Positions 44,932 through 53,142 of a stretch of DNA of 64,000 bases are shown here, piece by piece. A program made the translations under genes and the position numbers. The notes below the pieces were generated by a model, which saw only the letters and a list, made by a program, of their open reading frames with translations, was not told the origin of the DNA and ran no database searches. The DNA is from Pedobacter heparinus DSM 2366. GTDB lineage: Bacteria > Bacteroidota > Bacteroidia > Sphingobacteriales > Sphingobacteriaceae. Each line of letters opens with the position of its first letter. Position 1 is the stretch's first letter. The stretch is from NCBI RefSeq assembly GCF_000023825.1, contig NC_013061.1, forward strand, positions 3,968,001 to 4,032,000, written 5' to 3'.

Positions 44932-46455
44932 ATGAAAACAAATATCAACAAAGTACCCGGCAGCATGATGCTGCTCATTGCAATAACACTGGCATTTTCA
45001 TCAAACGCCCAAACAACAAAGACCAGTAAACCAAATATTGTGATCATCTATGCAGACGATTTGGGATATGGCGATATCAGTGCCTATGGTGGCGACGTGA
45101 AAACACCTAACATAGACCGGCTGGCTAGCCAGGGCCTGAGCTTTACGAATGGGCATTCCACATCAGCAACCTGCACACCTTCGCGCTATTCCCTGCTTAC
45201 CGGTAAATATGCCTGGAGAAAACAGGGCACCGGCGTTGCACCTGGCAATGCTCCGCTTATTCTAGATCCCGAAAAAAATACCATAGCAGATGTATTGGGT
45301 AAAGCCGGTTATAAAAGTGCTGTGGTTGGTAAATGGCATTTAGGCCTTGGCCCAAAAGAGGGGGCAGATTGGAATGGTGACATCAAACCAGGGCCTCTGG
45401 AGCTGGGTTTCAACTATTCCTATATTTTACCGGCAACAGGCGATCGTGTTCCATGCGTTTATGTAGAGAACCATAGAATTGTTAACCTTGATCCCAAAGA
45501 TCCCGTTCACGTTTCTTATCTGGCTCCTATAGCAAATGAACCAACCGGACTCAATAATCCGGAACTATTACGTGTTCAATCTTCGCATGGACACAATCAG
45601 GCCATAGTAAATGGAATTGGCCGCATTGGCTACATGACCGGAGGAAAATCAGCATTATGGACAGACGAGGACATTGCCGCTGTATTGGCTTTAAAAGCAA
45701 GCAAATTTATTGAAAACAATAAAAATCAGCCTTTTTTCCTATACCTGGCCACTCATGACATCCATGTACCAAGGGTACCAAACTCAAAGTTCCTTGGTAA
45801 AAGTGGACTTGGTGTGCGTGGCGATGCGATACTCCAGTTGGACTGGACCGTAGGGCAGGTTACAAAAACATTGGATAGCCTTGGTTTAAGCAAAAATACC
45901 CTTGTGATATTTAGCAGCGATAACGGGCCGGTTCTGGATGATGGTTACGTAGATGAGGCCATAGAAAAACTAGGCACGCATAAACCTGCAGGGCCACTTA
46001 GAGGGGGTAAATACAGTTTGTTTGATGGTGGAACCCGTGTGCCACTGATTGTGAAATGGCCTGCAGCGATCGCCGCAGGTAGCAGCTCTGATGCCCTGAT
46101 TAGTCAGGTCGATTTCTTTGCCTCACTGGCCGCATTAACCGGCCAAAAACCAGGCGCCGGAGATGCCCCAGATAGTCAGAACGTCATTAATGCCTTAACC
46201 GGAAAATCCAAATCAGGGAGGTCATGGCTTATCGCACATGCAGGTACACTGTCTATTACAAAAGGTGACTGGAAATATATTGAACCCGCGAAAGGAAATG
46301 CAGCAGCATCAAGACACAAAGAACTCGGAAAATCTGCTGTTGCTCAATTATATAACCTTAAAAACGATCTCGCTGAAACCAGGAACCTTGCAGATGAAAA
46401 TCCGGAATTGGTAAAAACACTGGCAGCCGAACTGGAAAAAGTTAAGTCGCTATAG
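44932..46455 (+). CDS. Type I sulfatase (arylsulfatase A-like)
   Basis: The 507-aa exported protein has the signal region MMLLIAITLAFSSNAQ and the formylglycine motif CTPSR with Cys81 (SATCTPSRYSLLTG). YADDLGYGD, GKWHLG and FSSDNGPV supply metal and sulfate-binding residues. It follows the first sulfatase by 10 bp. The two are of different subfamilies, suggesting that they remove different sulfate groups from the same glycan. Confidence 0.92.
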   Translation: MKTNINKVPGSMMLLIAITLAFSSNAQTTKTSKPNIVIIYADDLGYGDISAYGGDVKTPNIDRLASQGLSFTNGHSTSATCTPSRYSLLTGKYAWRKQGTGVAPGNAPLILDPEKNTIADVLGKAGYKSAVVGKWHLGLGPKEGADWNGDIKPGPLELGFNYSYILPATGDRVPCVYVENHRIVNLDPKDPVHVSYLAPIANEPTGLNNPELLRVQSSHGHNQAIVNGIGRIGYMTGGKSALWTDEDIAAVLALKASKFIENNKNQPFFLYLATHDIHVPRVPNSKFLGKSGLGVRGDAILQLDWTVGQVTKTLDSLGLSKNTLVIFSSDNGPVLDDGYVDEAIEKLGTHKPAGPLRGGKYSLFDGGTRVPLIVKWPAAIAAGSSSDALISQVDFFASLAALTGQKPGAGDAPDSQNVINALTGKSKSGRSWLIAHAGTLSITKGDWKYIEPAKGNAAASRHKELGKSAVAQLYNLKNDLAETRNLADENPELVKTLAAELEKVKSL

Positions 46456-46472
46456 CCTCTATTCTAATTTCT

Positions 46473-46518
46473 ACCCCTATTTTTGAGTGGTTTCTATCCA
46501 GCCTTCAAAAATAGGGGT
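46473..46518 (+). terminator. 14-bp perfect hairpin after the sulfatase operon
   Basis: ACCCCTATTTTTGA (46473-46486) and TCAAAAATAGGGGT (46505-46518) are perfect arms around an 18-nt loop, starting 17 nt after the last sulfatase stop codon. A U-tract lies in the stem and not after it, so it may act as 3'-end stabiliser as well as terminator. Confidence 0.6.
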
Positions 46519-46558
46519 CCGGTAGCGTTGGCCTTAAATCTAATTTACCTTAGCAATT

Positions 46559-46918
46559 TTAACTTTTATCCATCAGTTGCATCCACTGCCTCACTATTGT
46601 TTGCAGGTCATCACTTTTTGCTTCTACTTCTGCCATACTTCTAAATTTAGCATAGGCTTTGCCTTTTGAGGCGGGTTCAAGTACCTCTCCGGCTCCCAGC
46701 CCCTCCGCTTTATGGAACACCAACACTGCAGCATCTTTAACGCGTGGGCCAAAAGTGGCCATATCTCCTTTGTAATAGAAACTCGGACCGCCCCATTTCA
46801 CATCTTCTGTAATTTCAGGACTTGCTTTCATAATTACATCGCGCAGTGCAGCCATTTCTTTTTTTAACGGGTGATCCAGTTTTTCCAGGAACTCGTCTAC
46901 TTTCTTTTTGTTGCTCAT
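46559..46918 (-). CDS. DUF1801-family protein
   Basis: The 119-aa protein matches the small YdhG/DUF1801 family: VDEFLEKLDHPLKKEMAALRDVIMKA, then EDVKWGGPSFYYKGDMATFG. Members have a phosphoheme-like or SRPBCC-independent alpha-beta fold of uncertain function. It is a single-gene unit, convergent with the sulfatase operon. Confidence 0.75.
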   Translation of the reverse strand: MSNKKKVDEFLEKLDHPLKKEMAALRDVIMKASPEITEDVKWGGPSFYYKGDMATFGPRVKDAAVLVFHKAEGLGAGEVLEPASKGKAYAKFRSMAEVEAKSDDLQTIVRQWMQLMDKS

Positions 46919-47134
46919 CGTAATTTGTTTAATGTTGCTGAAAACAAATATCCTGTTTTTTCACCTCCCGACACAGGGGCAGAAACGACAATTAATGGGT
47001 TGATTACGACTTTTTATAGAACTTTTGGTAGGCGGTATCCCTGTATTTACCCCAGGGGCGTGGCAAATACCGGCCGCCCAGCTTCCATCGGAGTCCTTGC
47101 TGCCTACAGCATCAGTATGGTTAATAGATATTAT

Positions 47135-47365
47135 TTAATCCTCTTTACAATTTATTTTCTCAACACTGGTAGGCCAGGAACCAACTTCTTCACTAAACAC
47201 TAAGTCGTGTGCTTCCTGAAGTGTTTTGTCGCATACAGTTCTTGTTTTTTCAGATCCTGTTTTTTTAATAGTACATTTCCAGCAGCCTACTTTATCACTT
47301 TTGGTACAGGAATTCAACGTATAAACAATGAGAATCAGAGTAAAGCGCAAAAAATTTGTTGTCAT
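47135..47365 (-). CDS. Small Cys-rich putative lipoprotein
   Basis: The 76-aa protein starts with a membrane-type signal and a lipobox (LIVYTLNSC). The mature part has a CWKC pair and two further Cys (TVC, INC), suggesting disulfides or metal binding. No family is recognised. The frame, signal and composition support a real gene, but nothing around it indicates a role. The flanking 216 bp up to 46918 hold no other gene. Confidence 0.55.
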   Translation of the reverse strand: MTTNFLRFTLILIVYTLNSCTKSDKVGCWKCTIKKTGSEKTRTVCDKTLQEAHDLVFSEEVGSWPTSVEKINCKED

Positions 47366-47424
47366 CGCAGTAAATTTGCACGAATATAAGAATCATCGGC
47401 AGGAAAGCGAAGAAATTGCAAAAG

Positions 47425-48204
47425 CTAATAACCTAGCGCTACCCTGATGGCTTCCTCAACAGGGCTGAACGGTCCTAAGCCTTCAATATTAAAATCGCTT
47501 CTGAGCAACAGCGGCGGCTGCGCCATAAACTTAGGTTCTATACCACGATGCCGCTGTGCGGCATGAACCAGAAATGGGTGACAGAGATATACTGTTCCGG
47601 CCCTTCCCGTGGCCAGAGCTTCTTCTCTGTTGGGCAACTCTGATGTTCTGCTTGCCAATTCCATAAAAGATAAGCCCTCCTCACCCTCGGGCTCCAGCAA
47701 TCCGGCAACATCCAGATGTGAACCTTTTAGCAGTCTGGTCGGGGCATCCCGCTCACCGACGTCCGAAAATAGAAACAGCATCAGCAAGCCCCGGCCTTTC
47801 GACTGTACATTAATGCGTGCTGCAAAATAGTCGTTTGGATCGGCCCCGGCAAAACCAGCATCAACATGCCAGCCTGTGTCTCCTGAATCAATTACTGATG
47901 GGAAACGAACCGGAAAAGCACCCATGCTCATGCAGGGAATCCATTTGCCTTTACCAACCAGTTGATCGAATGCGCTATGAAGTACATCAGTATTGGCAGC
48001 CTTAACGAAGGGTTGTTGGGTATACATACCCAGCCAAATGACCGGATGCGTCCATGTACTGCTATCGTTTGGATCAGCTGGAATGTCTTTCCATAGGATA
48101 TGTCTTGCTTCGCTGGCAAGATCAATAGAAAAAGCATTGTCAACGCGAACAAAGCCCTCTGTAATAAATGATTGTATTTGTTGTGAATTTAAGATGTTGT
48201 GCAT
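47425..48204 (-). CDS. Phytanoyl-CoA dioxygenase (PhyH)-family protein
   Basis: The 259-aa protein looks like a non-haem Fe(II)/2-oxoglutarate oxygenase of the PhyH type. The His-x-Asp metal pair is in GWHVDAGFAG, the distal His in CHPFLVHAAQRHRG, and the Arg for 2-oxoglutarate probably in the same motif. GTVYLCHPFLVHAA is typical of this family. The substrate is unknown and neighbouring genes give no clue. The 181 bp upstream are AT-rich and hold only its promoter region. Confidence 0.82.
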   Translation of the reverse strand: MHNILNSQQIQSFITEGFVRVDNAFSIDLASEARHILWKDIPADPNDSSTWTHPVIWLGMYTQQPFVKAANTDVLHSAFDQLVGKGKWIPCMSMGAFPVRFPSVIDSGDTGWHVDAGFAGADPNDYFAARINVQSKGRGLLMLFLFSDVGERDAPTRLLKGSHLDVAGLLEPEGEEGLSFMELASRTSELPNREEALATGRAGTVYLCHPFLVHAAQRHRGIEPKFMAQPPLLLRSDFNIEGLGPFSPVEEAIRVALGY

Positions 48205-48385
48205 AATATTTAATATAAAGTTCAGACAATATCATAGCCAATACCCCCTTCGGGACATTAACTATATGACTTAAAACTTATATTATAACATTACGGTCAT
48301 TCTCATATACCAAAGATATTGTTTTTCATTTTATATTTACAATAGCGTATGCAGGTAATTTTTGGAAAATAACATTGGTATCATT

Positions 48386-49564
48386 TTAGAAACCCTTGAT
48401 CAGTATACCAATAATTGCAGCCAGCAGAATTAGCTGAGGCTCTTTTATCTTTTTGATATAAATCAGGGCCAGCATAGACAAAATTGCTATCATCAATGTA
48501 GGAAGATCCACTATAGCGCGCAGGGCAATAATGATTACTGCACCAACCAATGCGCCGATTACTACCGCGGTAATGCCATCAACAAAGGCTTTGATGCTTT
48601 GGTTTTTAGCAATCTTTTTAAAAGATGGCGCAAAGGAAACAGTAAAGATATAGCAAGGAAGAAATGTGGCCAGTGCAGCAATACAAGCACCCGGAAAACC
48701 GGCAACCAGATAACCAATAAAAGCAACAGTAATGACCACCGGGCCTGGAGAAACCATGGCCACCGCTACAGCGTCCACGAACTGTTTTTCGTTGAGCCAG
48801 CCAAACTCATTAACTACACCGCCGTGAAGGAAAGGAACAATCGCCAACCCGCTGCCAAATACAAAAGTACCTGCCTTAAGAAAGAACCACCAGATTTCCT
48901 CTACTGTTTTGCCTTTATACTCCCAAAAACCTATACCCATTAATAGTACTGAAGGAACTGTGGAAGGTTTTTTTATCCATTTAGGCGGAGCCTTAACCAT
49001 CATATAAATCAATCCACAGGCAACAAATAACAAAATGCTTTCCTGTTGGGTAATCACTGTAACCACTATACCCGCCAGATAAAACAACCATAATAACCAA
49101 TTGGATTTTATGGCATCCGGTTTTAAGCTGCTCACAGATTTCAGGGTTAATTTATAGGCGCTGATGGCAATAATCCCAATAACTGCGGCACTAACTCCAT
49201 AAAATACCGCTTGCATACCCGGTAAGCCGCTGTAAAGTTTATAAGCCATTCCAAGAAGTACAACCATGATAAAGGAAGGGATAACAAAAGCAAGTCCAGC
49301 AAGAGTAGCGCCAATCAGTCCGTAATGGACAAAACCAATATATATGCCTAGCTGCGCTGCCAGTGGGCCAGGTGCCAGCTGCGCCAAGGCCACGCCCTCC
49401 TTATACTCTTCTTCTGTAATCCATTTTTTATTCTCTACCAAATCACGGTACATATAACCCACTAATGCAACGGGACCACCAAATCCCCAGGTGCCTAATT
49501 TTAAAAAATATGTGGTAAGCTCCGTTCTGGAATATGCGGGCTTTACGGTTAGTTCTTTTTCCAT
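48386..49564 (-). CDS. chrA: Chromate transporter ChrA, second copy
   Basis: The 392-aa membrane protein has both CHR halves: LGTWGFGGPVALVGYM with LAPGPLAAQLGIYIG, and FVFGSGLAIVPFLHG with VSPGPVVITVAFIGY. The proline-glycine motifs are closer to the canonical ones than in the copy at 4962-6287. It lies 81 bp after the ChrB-AraC fusion gene, so it is likely controlled by that protein and is the better candidate for real chromate resistance. Confidence 0.9.
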   Translation of the reverse strand: MEKELTVKPAYSRTELTTYFLKLGTWGFGGPVALVGYMYRDLVENKKWITEEEYKEGVALAQLAPGPLAAQLGIYIGFVHYGLIGATLAGLAFVIPSFIMVVLLGMAYKLYSGLPGMQAVFYGVSAAVIGIIAISAYKLTLKSVSSLKPDAIKSNWLLWLFYLAGIVVTVITQQESILLFVACGLIYMMVKAPPKWIKKPSTVPSVLLMGIGFWEYKGKTVEEIWWFFLKAGTFVFGSGLAIVPFLHGGVVNEFGWLNEKQFVDAVAVAMVSPGPVVITVAFIGYLVAGFPGACIAALATFLPCYIFTVSFAPSFKKIAKNQSIKAFVDGITAVVIGALVGAVIIIALRAIVDLPTLMIAILSMLALIYIKKIKEPQLILLAAIIGILIKGF

Positions 49565-49645
49565 AGGAGAACGAAGCTGGTTTTATAAATTATAGTTTGC
49601 ATAACACAAGACTACGGACCTTATGGAGGATTAAATAGAATGATT

Positions 49646-50503
49646 TTAACTATTAGGACGTATTTTACCTTTTGAAATATTCTTTTTGTAAACAGAAGGT
49701 GTTTTTCCAGTTTCCAACTTAAAAATACGTGCGAAATGGCTTTGGTCTGAAAAGCCTGTCAGATAGGCTATTTCTGATAAACTGTATGCACTGGTTTCCA
49801 TATAGGTTTTTGCTTTATTTATCCGTAGTTTTCGAATGTACTCGCCAAAGGAAAGATTATCAAAATATTTAGAGAATTCTCTTGACACGTAGGCTGGGTT
49901 GACATTTAGTTCATTAGAGATATCTGTAAGGCTTAGGGCAAGGTTAGTATCAATCTGATCTTGAATGATGGTTTTTAACTCCGTTGCCCAGGCAGGTATT
50001 TTACCTGTACTTCCTTTTTTGAGGAACTTTTGGTAAACATCAACTAATATTTGTTCAACCGGACTCTCTGTATGTTTTACATTTTGTAGGTGTCTGGCCC
50101 AGGTATATAAGGCATCGTAAATAACTGTTCCAGCCTGTAGTAACTCTACATCATCTTTGATGTTGTAAGCCATGCCGGCAGCAATTGCCCATAACCCGGC
50201 ACACTGGCCGGATAAGTGATGCTGGTCAGTGTCTGCACCTCGTACAATTGGAGCCATTATAGCTATTGCCGGATCATTTATTTTGTACTTTTTAATCAGT
50301 ACATCAAAAGTACATTGATCTTTTTGATGTGTAAATTCAACACCGGGAACATCAAAGGGAATAGCATTCAATGCTGCAGCTTTTTCAATTACCTGATCAA
50401 ACGGAACGTAAAAGAAATGAGCATCTTCATCAATAAAATTTTTGATTAGCCAGGGGCATGCAATGCGGTCTATTTTTGGTCTTTCTCTGGTAATCCAATT
50501 CAT
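49646..50503 (-). CDS. ChrB-like domain fused to an AraC-type DNA-binding domain
   Basis: The 285-aa protein joins two known domains. Residues 1 to about 140 (MNWITRERPKIDRIACPWLI, FFYVPFDQV, CTFDVLIKKY) match the C-terminal ChrB domain of chromate-resistance proteins. Residues about 180-275 form an AraC/XylS helix-turn-helix (LSLTDISNELNVNPAYVSRE, YSLSEIAYLTGFSDQSHFAR). ChrB proteins sense chromate and regulate chrA, so the fusion looks like a one-protein chromate-responsive switch for the chrA gene next to it. The usual ChrB N-terminal DNA-binding part is replaced by the AraC domain at the other end. Confidence 0.82.
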   Translation of the reverse strand: MNWITRERPKIDRIACPWLIKNFIDEDAHFFYVPFDQVIEKAAALNAIPFDVPGVEFTHQKDQCTFDVLIKKYKINDPAIAIMAPIVRGADTDQHHLSGQCAGLWAIAAGMAYNIKDDVELLQAGTVIYDALYTWARHLQNVKHTESPVEQILVDVYQKFLKKGSTGKIPAWATELKTIIQDQIDTNLALSLTDISNELNVNPAYVSREFSKYFDNLSFGEYIRKLRINKAKTYMETSAYSLSEIAYLTGFSDQSHFARIFKLETGKTPSVYKKNISKGKIRPNS

Positions 50504-50613
50504 TGTTCAAAATTAATGGAATTAACCCTACTGTCCTAACGGACATTTAAACCATTATTCACACCGCAACAAGACCAAGCCTTATAATTGGGGATAAATC
50601 AGGAATTAAAAAC

Positions 50614-51627
50614 TCATTGTAACGCGTATTCTGAGTTGATACTTTCCCAAAGCATGTCTTTCAATTGAACAAGTCCCTTTTGTGCAACAGAAGATATAAA
50701 TATGGAAGGGATATTTTTTGGCAGCTCCTTTTTCATCTCTTCCATCAGCTCCTCATCCAGCATATCAGATTTGGTGATGGCCAGCAGGTGTGGTTTCTGC
50801 ATCAGTTCAGCATTGTAGTCTTTAAGCTCTGACTTTAAGATCTCGTATTCTTCGGCAATGCTTCTGTGCGTATCGGCAGGTACCATGAACAGCAATACCG
50901 AATTCCGTTCTATGTGTCGTAAAAAACGATATCCTAAGCCCTTCCCTTTGGAAGCACCTTCTATAATACCCGGAATATCGGCCATTACAAAAGATTTGCT
51001 GTCGCGGTAAGATACTATGCCCAGGTTTGGCACCAATGTGGTAAAAGGATAATCAGCAATTTCGGGCTTAGCTGCAGAAAGTACAGACAACAAAGTAGAT
51101 TTACCAGCATTCGGGAAGCCTACCAGTCCTACATCTGCCAGTACTTTAAGCTCCAGCACAATCCACTCTTCCTTACCCGCTTCGCCTGGCTGGGCAAAAC
51201 GGGGAGTTTGCAAGGTAGGTGTTTTGAAATGCCAGTTGCCCAGGCCGCCACGCCCACCCGGGGTAAGGATCTTTGTTTCCCCATCTTCGGTAATTTCAAA
51301 TATCGTATGGCCGGTCTCGGCATCTTTAGCGATGGTACCCAGGGGTACATCCAGGATCTCATCTTTACCCGATTTACCGGTAGAAGTACCACTTGATCCT
51401 GGCAAACCATCGGGTGCGATGATGTGTTTGCGGTATTTTAAATGCAGCAGCGTCCAGAACTGCGAGTTGCCCCGCAAGATAATGTGCCCGCCACGACCGC
51501 CATCTCCCCCGTCCGGGCCACCGGTTGCCGTACGTATATCACGATGCAAATGTGCAGAACCTGCCCCCCCTTTACCGGAACGGCAGCATATTTTAACATA
51601 ATCTACAAAATTTGAACCCTGCGACAT
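50614..51627 (-). CDS. obgE: GTPase ObgE/CgtA
   Basis: The 337-aa protein has the Gly-rich Obg fold at the N-terminus (CRSGKGGAGSAHLHRD, GGPDGGDGGRGGHIIL) and a G domain with GFPNAGKSTLLS (G1), DIPGIIEGAS (G3) and TKSD (G4). It takes part in large ribosomal subunit assembly. The C-terminal OCT domain of some Obg proteins is absent. The start at 51627 (MSQGSNFVDY) fits the family better than the open frame from 51657, whose extension overlaps a hairpin. Confidence 0.96.
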   Translation of the reverse strand: MSQGSNFVDYVKICCRSGKGGAGSAHLHRDIRTATGGPDGGDGGRGGHIILRGNSQFWTLLHLKYRKHIIAPDGLPGSSGTSTGKSGKDEILDVPLGTIAKDAETGHTIFEITEDGETKILTPGGRGGLGNWHFKTPTLQTPRFAQPGEAGKEEWIVLELKVLADVGLVGFPNAGKSTLLSVLSAAKPEIADYPFTTLVPNLGIVSYRDSKSFVMADIPGIIEGASKGKGLGYRFLRHIERNSVLLFMVPADTHRSIAEEYEILKSELKDYNAELMQKPHLLAITKSDMLDEELMEEMKKELPKNIPSIFISSVAQKGLVQLKDMLWESINSEYALQ

Positions 51628-51656
51628 AATCTTCTCTGTTTTTTTATAAAATAACA

Positions 51657-51688
51657 ATAGCGGGCAGCATTAAGTTCTGTCCCGCTAT
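51657..51688 (-). terminator. Hairpin between adk and obgE
   Basis: ATAGCGGG (51657-51664) and CCCGCTAT (51681-51688) form an 8-bp stem extended by 3 bp across a bulge. On the minus strand a T-rich tract follows. It starts 18 nt after the adk stop codon and likely ends or attenuates the adk transcript before obgE. Confidence 0.55.
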
Positions 51689-51705
51689 CGGTAATGTTTG
51701 TTGTA

Positions 51706-52275
51706 CTAGTATTTATCTATTACCGCACTTAAATCAGCAAAGATATCATCGATCTTGCCGATGCCGTTTACCTTGCTCAGTTTCTGCTGTGCTTCATAGT
51801 AGGGCAAAACATGGATGGTTTTGCTAAAATATTCTTCTATACGTTTTTGCAGTTTATCGGCCTGGTCATCTACACGACCCGTTTCCAGCTGACGTTGTGC
51901 GATGCGTTTGGTCAGTTCTTCCTGGTCTACATCCAATGCAATTACACCGGCAATTGAACTGCCTTTGCTTTCCAGAAATTCATCCAGGGCCTGTGCCTGT
52001 GGCACCGTGCGCGGGAAACCATCAAATATAAATCCCTTGGCTCCAGGATTTTTGTCCACTTCTTCTTCCAGCATAGCGATGGTAATTTCATCAGGAACCA
52101 GTTGTCCTTCAGCAATCAAAGCACTTACCCTTTGTCCAAGCGGACTCTGGTTTTTAATGTGTGCCCTGAAAAGGTCGCCTGTAGAAATGTGGATCAATTG
52201 ATATTTTTCAATCAATTTTTCAGATTGGGTGCCTTTGCCTGCACCCGGTGGGCCAAAGAGAACAAAATTCAGCAT
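51706..52275 (-). CDS. adk: Adenylate kinase
   Basis: The 189-aa short-form adenylate kinase starts MLNFVLFGPPGAGKGTQSEKL with the P-loop at residues 8-15. It keeps GDLFRAHIK, FDGFPRTVPQAQAL and the short lid region without zinc Cys. It interconverts ATP+AMP and two ADP. The frame is open from 52317, but the start at 52275 leaves the P-loop at the usual position. Adjacent adk and obgE genes are common in Bacteroidota. Confidence 0.96.
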   Translation of the reverse strand: MLNFVLFGPPGAGKGTQSEKLIEKYQLIHISTGDLFRAHIKNQSPLGQRVSALIAEGQLVPDEITIAMLEEEVDKNPGAKGFIFDGFPRTVPQAQALDEFLESKGSSIAGVIALDVDQEELTKRIAQRQLETGRVDDQADKLQKRIEEYFSKTIHVLPYYEAQQKLSKVNGIGKIDDIFADLSAVIDKY

Positions 52276-52486
52276 TTGGGTTGTCTTTAAAGTTAAAAAG
52301 TCTTCCGCTACATGCAAGAAGACAGGCCATTATAACACTCGCATTTTCAATTCATTAACCTACTGAAAAAGAAAAAATGGAGGCTAGTTTTGAGCTTGCA
52401 AATATATAATTATTAATTTACTATATTTATTTTTTTGCAAAATCCCTCAAATAATATCTACCTTCGCCATAGATAATATATACAAT

Positions 52487-53065
52487 ATGTCAGGATACAA
52501 CAGTATAAGTGATCACGAACTAATTGCCCAGCTAAAAAGGGGCAACCGCGATGCTTTTACTGAAATATATGACAGGTATTTCTGGCAGCTTCACGCGCAT
52601 GCTTACAAATGGATGCGGAACCGTGAAGAAACCAGGGACATTATCCACGAACTCTTTTTAACGCTTTGGGAAAAACGAGAAACCTTATCTTTTGAGCATG
52701 GTCTGCTCAGTTACCTTTCGGCCGCTGTAAGGAACCGCATTTTTAATTTACTGGCACATAAACGTATAGAATCAAAATATCTCAGCTCGCTTGATGATTT
52801 CATCAATGAAGGGATCTGCATCACCGATCACCTGATCAGGGAGAAACAACTTACCTCACTCATTGAAAATGAAATTTCCGGTATGCCGGCCAAAATGCGC
52901 GAGGTATTTGAACTGAGCCGGAAAGAGAATTTAAGCCATAAAGAAATTGCGGAACAACTGGATATTTCAGAACTCACCGTTCGCAAACATGTGCAGCACG
53001 CCTTGAAGATCCTGCGTTTCAAACTGGGCTTTTATCTTCTTATGACTGTTTTAACTGCCTTCTGA
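52487..53065 (+). CDS. ECF-type RNA polymerase sigma factor
   Basis: The 192-aa sigma-70 family protein of the Bacteroides-expansion type has region 2 (AFTEIYDRYFWQLHAHAYKW, ETRDIIHELFLTLWEKRE) and region 4 (LSRKENLSHKEIAEQLDISE, LTVRKHVQHALKILR). It is followed by fecR and an STN-type susC, the standard trans-envelope signalling set. It should be held by the FecR-like protein and released when the outer-membrane transporter binds its ligand. Confidence 0.93.
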   Translation: MSGYNSISDHELIAQLKRGNRDAFTEIYDRYFWQLHAHAYKWMRNREETRDIIHELFLTLWEKRETLSFEHGLLSYLSAAVRNRIFNLLAHKRIESKYLSSLDDFINEGICITDHLIREKQLTSLIENEISGMPAKMREVFELSRKENLSHKEIAEQLDISELTVRKHVQHALKILRFKLGFYLLMTVLTAF

Positions 53066-53142
53066 TTTTTTTTCAATTTATTTACCCCCTCTGTACTTTT
53101 CAGCTGTATCTCTATATATAAGGGTTAAAATGCCCGAATGAT

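Noticed and set aside
46919..47134. Frame on the + strand crossing the gap between the DUF1801 gene and the small lipoprotein
   Set aside because: It overlaps both neighbours in antisense, has a low-complexity composition and no signal or domain.
51628..51657. Longer N-terminus for ObgE
   Set aside because: Ten extra residues do not fit the family and overlap the hairpin after adk; the start at 51627 matches other Obg proteins.
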